A DNA stretch of 64,000 bases. Origin: Clytia hemisphaerica (taxonomy: Eukaryota; Cnidaria; Hydrozoa; Leptothecata; Clytiidae). Below the pieces are notes generated by a model. It was not told where the DNA came from. It ran no database searches and saw only the letters and a program-made list of their open reading frames with translations. The stretch spans positions 262,093 through 326,092 of the forward strand of contig CACVBU010001155.1 of assembly GCA_902728285.1 (NCBI GenBank), written 5' to 3'. Positions 57,464-64,000 of this stretch are shown here, one piece after another. Made by a program: the position numbers and the translations under genes. Positions within the stretch are counted from its first letter, which is position 1. Each line of letters begins with the position of its first letter.

Positions 57464-59455
57464 CAGTATATGGCCCCCAAAACGGAGGTCGTCATTAAAA
57501 TGAGGATTCTGACTTGTAGATTTATCAGAATTAAACGATTTTTGTTTATTTTGAGAGGATGATGGTTATACTTAAAAATGAGCAGGGCTGCAAATAAATA
57601 TTTTTAGTCAATCGGACATCATGTCCGACAGAAATGAAATCCTGTCGGTCAAACTCAAAATCCTGTCGGTCATACAGTGTATATATTTTTTTAAAGTTAC
57701 GGAGAAAGCGAGTAGGAAAAATAAAAGTTACCTTTGAACAGTTTGTTACTGTATATAACAGAGAAATTGATTCGATAAAAGTGATCTTAGAAACACCCTT
57801 GGAAGTTACGAAGAAAGCAAGTTGATAAAAGTTAACTTAAAACTCTTAAAAGTTAAGAAGAAAGCGAGTTGATAAAAGTTAACTTAGAAACACTTATGAA
57901 AGTTATGAAGTAAGCAAGTTGATGAAAATGGTCTTAAAAAAACTCTTGAAAGTTACGAAGAAAGCGAGTCGATAAAAGTTAAACTTTGAAACACCCTTGA
58001 AAGTTACAAAGAAAGCAAATTGATAAAAGTGATCTTAGAAACAAAGAAGGTTACGAAGAAAGCAAGTTGACAAAAGTAATTTAGAAACACCCTTAAAAGA
58101 GTTACAAAGAAAGCAAATCGATAAAAGTTAACTTAGAAACACCCTGATAGCTACAAAGGATTCGAGTATTAAAAGAATAGGCTATGTAAGAGACAGGGGT
58201 GTAATAGATTTATTTTCAACTCTCAAGTTAATGGTTTATTCCTTTTTTCATTCGGACATCATGACCGACACAAAAGATTTTCAGTCGGTCAAATAGCTTT
58301 TTCAGTCGGACATTGACCGATGACCGACGCTTATTTGCAGCCCTGAAATGAGCATGTTTTTGATGGTTTGAGACAGCTTCAAGATAACATATTTGCGTCT
58401 GAAAGAAATATTTTAACACGAAAATTAGATAAAGATTGCATATAACTCACTCTAGCTCCTTGAATATTGAAAATTGGTTATGAAAATGGGGTATAGGAAA
58501 CTTTCTACACCTAATGCCGTTCAGAAAATGCAGATACATCTGTGACTTTAGATCAACCAATATTTTGGGACCCTAGAATCAGCATTGATAAAACCAAAAA
58601 TTCTAAATATGAGAAACACAAAAATCTTGGAAATCCATTCCTATCAGCTTAAGTTAATAGTTTATAACAATTAACATTATATATAACATTTTTCGCTGAA
58701 TCAGCAAAAACGGCAAATTCTGTCATTTTTTTGCAAAATATAGGAGAAAAATACCTTTAAAGCTTAATATTTTCAGTTTCAGTTAAGCTTTTTTTCTCAA
58801 ATTTTCACAGCCTATTCCATACATAAATGGGACTATTTTAAAAAGAGATTGGTTTTCAGATACTTCATTAAGACGTTGTTAAATCAAATTGTCATTTTGA
58901 AAATTTCTAAAATTTCAATTTGGACTTAGCAATCTGTTGCAATATCAAAAATCTAGAAATATTTCGTAAAATCAAAAATTTTACATCCATCGGGTCATAA
59001 ATTTAAGGGAAAACACAAATATGTTCGAAGTTTTCCCCCCTATTACCACTGGGCTTAATAATTTGATTTTAACTACACCTACGTTTTGGGGGCCCCAAAC
59101 CTCCGTTTTGACAACCAGGGGTATACTGTAAAAAATTTATCAAACAAATTTATGCCCAAAATCCTCTAAATCACATTTCCAAACTATCGTCAAAATTTTG
59201 TATTCATATCTTAAAGATATCTCGAGAAATCGCTAAAATCGCAAACCTCCGTTTTTGGGGCCATTTAAAAAAAGCTACCTACCTTTAAGCGATTGAAAAG
59301 TATTGTTGAAATTGAAAATTTTGAAAAAGAACTTCCGGGAAATAAAGTAGAGATATATAAAGTTTTTCATGCAGCAAAAATTTTTGTAAAACCTCTTTTC
59401 CTCTAGATTTGAGAGAAATTTTAAATTTGATCCACGTTTTGGGGGCCACATACTG
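57464..59455. mobile_element. TA-flanked element with CAGTATATGGCCCCC ends
   Basis: The left end CAGTATATGGCCCCCAAAAC and its complement at the right end (GTTTTGGGGGCC...TACTG) are flanked by TA (57462-57463, 59456-59457). The same CAAAACGGAGG-type motif recurs inside at about 59078-59130 and 59245. A hAT-like element is nested at 57583. No transposase is visible. Confidence 0.65.
57583..58345. mobile_element. 763-bp hAT-like MITE with internal minisatellite
   Basis: Ends CAGGGCTGCAAATAA and the complement are flanked by AAATGAGC (57576-57583 and 58346-58353, one base shared with the end), an 8-bp duplication as in hAT elements. GTCGGTCA motifs sit near both ends. The middle (about 57690-58140) is an array of roughly 45-50-bp units containing GTTACGAAGAAAGCGAGTTG. 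It is nested in the TA-flanked element. Confidence 0.8.
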
Positions 59456-62400
59456 TACAACTTTGGTTCAGTCAAATGATTTCAAAAGTGATTGTATTTG
59501 GCTGAAATTTTACATCTTTGTTTCTTTTACCATGAACTTTAATCTTGCGGGTTTTTTTGCTTAAACAAGGCGGAACCTTTGGGACAGCTTGGTGACCTCA
59601 TTCTAGGCAAGCAGCCCAAAATCCTTAGAATAACATAGTTTCATGGTGTTCCTTTGAATATTCCCTATTTGTTTGTTAGAAATAGATTGGGCTGGATTGG
59701 AATATAATTTTGTAAAGTTTATAGGTTCAAAGTAAGTTTATATTAAATTATCTAGGGAAGAAAAACGTTCAGTTTCTTTCTCACTCTCTTAATAGGCAAC
59801 TGAAGAGGTTTATTCATTTATGACGATTTCATTATAGCATACTTTTTGTCTCTCTATAATGAGGTTTGAAATTCTTTAGGCCAGACAGAGACAGAGATAG
59901 GGGTTAGATTTTACATCAGATCTATAATCATTTTGAAAGCGATAATATACATGTAATATTACAGCTATTGATGGATTATACTATATCAGATATTATGTTT
60001 CTGCAACCCTAATTTGTTTCACTGCGACTCTCTATTACAGCCCTCTTTTGTTTTAGCATATCATGTATTAGAAGCTAACATTGTTTTTGAAGGAGGCATA
60101 GCTTGAATGATGAAATTTGAATGTAAGGACTTCAATAAAAAGGGAAGGATATATTTTAAAACCCTTTACTAAAAGCTACTTGGAATAAACCAAAAACATT
60201 CGATCTTTAGGCCATTCCAAAAAAAGAAGATTTTAACTCCTGTGTTGAGAGTATTTGCCACTTTTTGGCCAGACCATCAGTTTAGAATTCTCAAAAAAAT
60301 CCTAGGCAGGGTCTATATAATTTTGGAAAAATCCAGGGTTGTTTGAATTTCTATTCTTTAAAAAGCAGTGTTTTAGTTTTTTTCCACAATTAATAATTCA
60401 TCGCATTATAGAGATTTAAGAGGATTTTATGTAATCCTAAAACTTTATGAGGTTAAACATTTTGCTAAGAAGAGCAGTTGAATTGAAGGAAGCAAAATAA
60501 GTCATAATCACCTTTTTTGTTTACTGAAATATAACTTTTATGAGCTTTTTACAACAAAAAAAGTTCAGTTTGTGGTCTGTCACATAAAATACTGATGGTG
60601 ATCTCTTTATAGATCTTTTTAATAGGTTGATGTTATCAATTTTACTTAGTGCAGGCTTAAATAAAGTAAGAATGTGGCTTAAAGATTGATGATGAAAAAA
60701 TAAATATTTTCTCTACACATTATTTCTGTTCATTGGTTTACTGGTTTATGTGATGTACCAAGAGTGTTCCTTGTTACCATTTGGTTCTTCCGTTGAAACT
60801 GTATGAAGGTCCAAAAAAGTTTAGGAAAAACATTGAAGATGGTTTGACATAATTTGACCTGGATATACCTTTCATGGTCTTGAGAAATTGAACTTTTAAG
60901 AACTTTTTGTTATGCTTTACAATGTCGAGATATATGTCTAATAATGCGCTCTTACACAGTTCTTACCTTGAAATTTTATTGTTTTCTTACTGAAAATCAA
61001 AACGTTGTAACTTTTATATCTCGACTTTGGAAAAATAGTTAGGAAATTATTTTGTTTTACCAGGTGTTTTGCTCAGGACAATATAAGGAATCCACATGCC
61101 GAAATCTCAAACCGTCTGATTATCCCTTTAAGGTTTCATTTTAGTATCTTCACTTCTAATTTGAAGTAAAAGTTCATCATTTTATATTTTAAGTTCACCG
61201 TAAACTTGACTGAGCTAGTAACTTTCACTTTTTCTGGCAAACACATGCTTGTTTTGGAGCACTTTGTATGGCAGATGCCTTCATGTTTGAGCTAGTATTT
61301 TTATCATATCATATTCAAAAACTTTGATGGAACTGATTTTTTGTTCAACCTTATGTATTGACAAAACTTAATCCAATTTTTGTGCATTAAAATCTGAACC
61401 TAATTTTAGATATTGCGCTTGTGTCAAGAAAGCTGTTATAAGAAAACTAAGTAGATGTAGCACCGAATCAAAGATTATTTCGTTTGGTTTTAAGAAGTTT
61501 AACGAAGTCTTATTAATTCAAATGCACAACATATAAATAGATCTCTGTTGATAAAACGAATTAGGAAGTATATAATAATCTAAAAAACTTTAAAACATAC
61601 ATCACCTCATAATCATTTCTTTTGAATGACTGATTATGAGGATGATTTTCGGATTAAGGGAATTTTCAATTTCTGTAAAGTTAGAAGTGAGAACTCAATA
61701 GTAGTAATCATAGGCTAATAGTGTTTTAATAATCGCATTCCCTTCTTTCGAATAAGATAGATGGGGTATTATCATTGACACTGACATTTTGTCAATTGAT
61801 GACAAGAGAGAATGATTTTTTGTTGTAATTTGAATCTTTGAACGATTTGTGGCTGATGAAGTGTGATAACTGATATGTTTTGATTTTCAAATCATGTTTA
61901 GTTGTCCAAAGTTGTTTCTCAAGGCTCAATGGTAGGGCAGGGCCTTTCTTTTTAATGTTTTGACCCATCAAAGTCAATAAGGATGTTGATTTTAAAGGTA
62001 CGGGTGATATACATTTCATGAAACTCACAAAAATTTGAGAATTTTCTTCCTCTCTACTTATTATTTTGGTCTGTTTTGATACTTTCATGGCTTTTTGTAA
62101 AGATGAACTTGCAGCTTAAATTGAAGAATGATTTTCGATTACATTTTGTCTATATATAAATAACCTTGTTCCTCTTTGAAACTTTACAAACTGCAAAATT
62201 AGAGATGTCTTGGGGAAAGTTACTAGTTTCCTTTGTGCATTTCTGGTGTTAGGTTGGGTAAACAAATAGATGTACTGTACTCTAACGACTTTAGATCAAC
62301 ATTTTGAGTATTAATAGAATTATTTTTAGCTAGTGATTTTTACATAAACTTCCTGATTTGTTATTAAAACTCTACTATGGTAACTTTGAGGAAAATTTAC

Positions 62401-64000
62401 AAAAGAAAAAAGAGAGAGGAAAAAATCAGTAAGACAACCTTTTGATTATATAAGGGGTAGAGAAGCATCATAGTGAGACATATTAAAAACATCAGTTGGA
62501 ACATGAAAAAAACGTTTGAAAACGTGCTTAAACTAAATAATAAATTCTAAATACAAAAATGAGAGATGTTAATGGAGGGAAAATTAATCATTACAGGATC
62601 GTCTTATTTTTTCAGGACTTAAGAATTCAATAACAATGTTTTTTGTAAGTCAAGTTTTAACTTGAGTTGAATCAATTCAAATGTTTATATTTTGCAGCTC
62701 AAGGCAAACTTTTTTGTTTACCAAATATCACACATAACTGTTTTTACGCTGTGAACTAATCTTGAGATTCTTAAATATCCTGTCATCTTCTTAAGTCAGT
62801 ATAAGTCTCAGTCTCGTGCTTTCAAACATTCTGTCCTCTAAAATGAGAAATTTAATGTATATTGTTTATCAATGATTGATGGTAAGTCTTTTTGAAAACT
62901 TGATAGCTAGTGAAGATTGTATGTACACTTTTTCATAAACGTCAAAAGCTTAAGCTGGCTTAAGATGAAAATTTAACGTTTTTATTATTTTTAGCATTTT
63001 GTGAGTAAAATTGGTGTGGTTTTCAAGGAAAGCTCTTGTTCTGGTGTCTGCGAAGCCTCAGTGGTATTATAAGATTTTGGCCAATATCCTGTGTTTCTAT
63101 TTAAAAGCTTGTAGGTTTTTGGAATGTGTATAACTATAAGTACATAGAATAATGATCTCCAAGTGCTCTTTTATTGCATTGTTTGAATCTCATGATTAGA
63201 CTTTTCTGTTGATTTTTAGAAACCAAATTGTCCTTTCGTTTGGAGCTTATGTAGTAAGCTCTTAAAGAGGCCAGAGTCTAAAAATAATGAACCTGAATTT
63301 AATGGTAAAGTATAATTTTACTTAGCTGTGGAAGTTTGTTAAAAAACAATGAAGGTTAGGAACTATAGAAAATTTATGTTATGTTATCAATTTAGTTATA
63401 CTTATCTCTCACTAAACTTTTCTTATAGAAAAAGAAATCTCTTTGAGGTTTCTGTCCAAACCACAGAAATGTACAGTGTCAAAGATTATTATAATTTGGT
63501 TTAATAAGAAGGGATCTACATTGGATAGTCTTTCTGTAAAGTAACTTGAATTGTATCTCCCATAAGTGATACCATAATTATTTCGTTTTCAATTGTTCCT
63601 AAAAGTCCTTCTAACCTAGTCATTTAGGCTTGTGTTCTATATGCAATTCGTCGTTGATGAAATGGATCATTCGTCTATTGTCATTTAAGTGTTCTCAGAA
63701 TGTTTTTGTTGTCATAGTTTTATTATTTTTGTTTAATTACTTGTGGTTCTTGCAGTTTGTTGATATAAAAAAATGTGTAGCTGTCTTTCAAAATGCTGGC
63801 ATTTCGTTTGATTAAGAGAGTGGTGTGTGACATGTGTGCGAAAGTGTTCGTCTGTTCTAACGAAAATGTCTGCGTGTAGACTTTAAAAGGAAAAGCTTAA
63901 CAGTGGAGTCTCTTTAAGTCGAACCTCTATAAATCGAATTTTCTATTTAAGTCGAACAAGTTTAATGGTCCCTTAACCTGGACAAATTTGTGTTCCCCGT
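59456..64000. other. long T-rich region, no gene recognised
   Basis: I found no frame longer than about 100 codons, no clear repeat ends and no protein motif on either strand. The steady T-richness on the plus strand would suit a long intron or untranslated region, but nothing proves it. Confidence 0.4.

Noticed and set aside
61792-62088. 98-codon minus-strand open frame
   Set aside because: No motif, no splice context and AT-biased composition like its surroundings; consistent with chance.

Overview
This window is nuclear DNA from an invertebrate animal. The genes have spliced exons with GT-AG borders, there is no operon structure, the sequence is AT-rich by eye, and transposons are dense. 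A cnidarian is my best guess, because the G-run-ended repeats resemble ones I recall from coral and anemone genomes, but the sequence alone does not prove it.

Host genes. (1) The 5' part of a tRNA 2'-O-methyltransferase gene (TRMT13/TRM13 family) lies on the minus strand. It starts at 13777 and eight exons can be followed down to 424; the rest lies off the left edge. (2) A secreted protein gene on the plus strand (3329-8357) lies entirely inside TRMT13 intron 7. It encodes a signal peptide, four CBM2-like beta-sandwich domains and a long Thr/Pro/Glu/Gln repeat stalk. The stalk reading frame is broken once. (3) A single-exon microprotein gene on the minus strand (30935-31138) matches PIGBOS1, a mitochondrial outer-membrane microprotein. 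(4) A complete six-exon fructose-1,6-bisphosphatase gene lies on the plus strand (40339-44661; 332 aa). (5) Two weaker candidates are an orphan Cys-rich exon at 47365-47466 (+) and a possible two-exon 36-aa ORF at 20051-20444 (-).

Mobile elements. Two Penelope-like elements of the Naiad type (N-terminal GIY-YIG nuclease, then reverse transcriptase) lie in the same orientation on the minus strand at 21502-25561 and 26223-28929. The first is flanked by near-identical direct repeats. Two degraded non-LTR elements are also on the minus strand: CR1/L2-like at 16304-18780 and RTE-like at 49641-52650. Many non-autonomous DNA transposons can be defined by their inverted ends and target-site duplications (TSDs). 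They include a 1.6-kb foldback element with a 9-bp TSD (31502-33107), two copies of a 680-bp palindromic TA-flanked element, a hAT-like element nested inside a TA-flanked element (57464-59455), and a recurring class with poly-G/poly-C ends and 8-bp TSDs whose interiors are short tandem-repeat arrays.

Simple sequence. A 1.38-kb compound tetranucleotide array (TTCG)n/(TCCG)n occupies 53924-55303. Its long open frames are artefacts of the repeat. The right-hand 8 kb is mostly T-rich sequence in which I see no gene.
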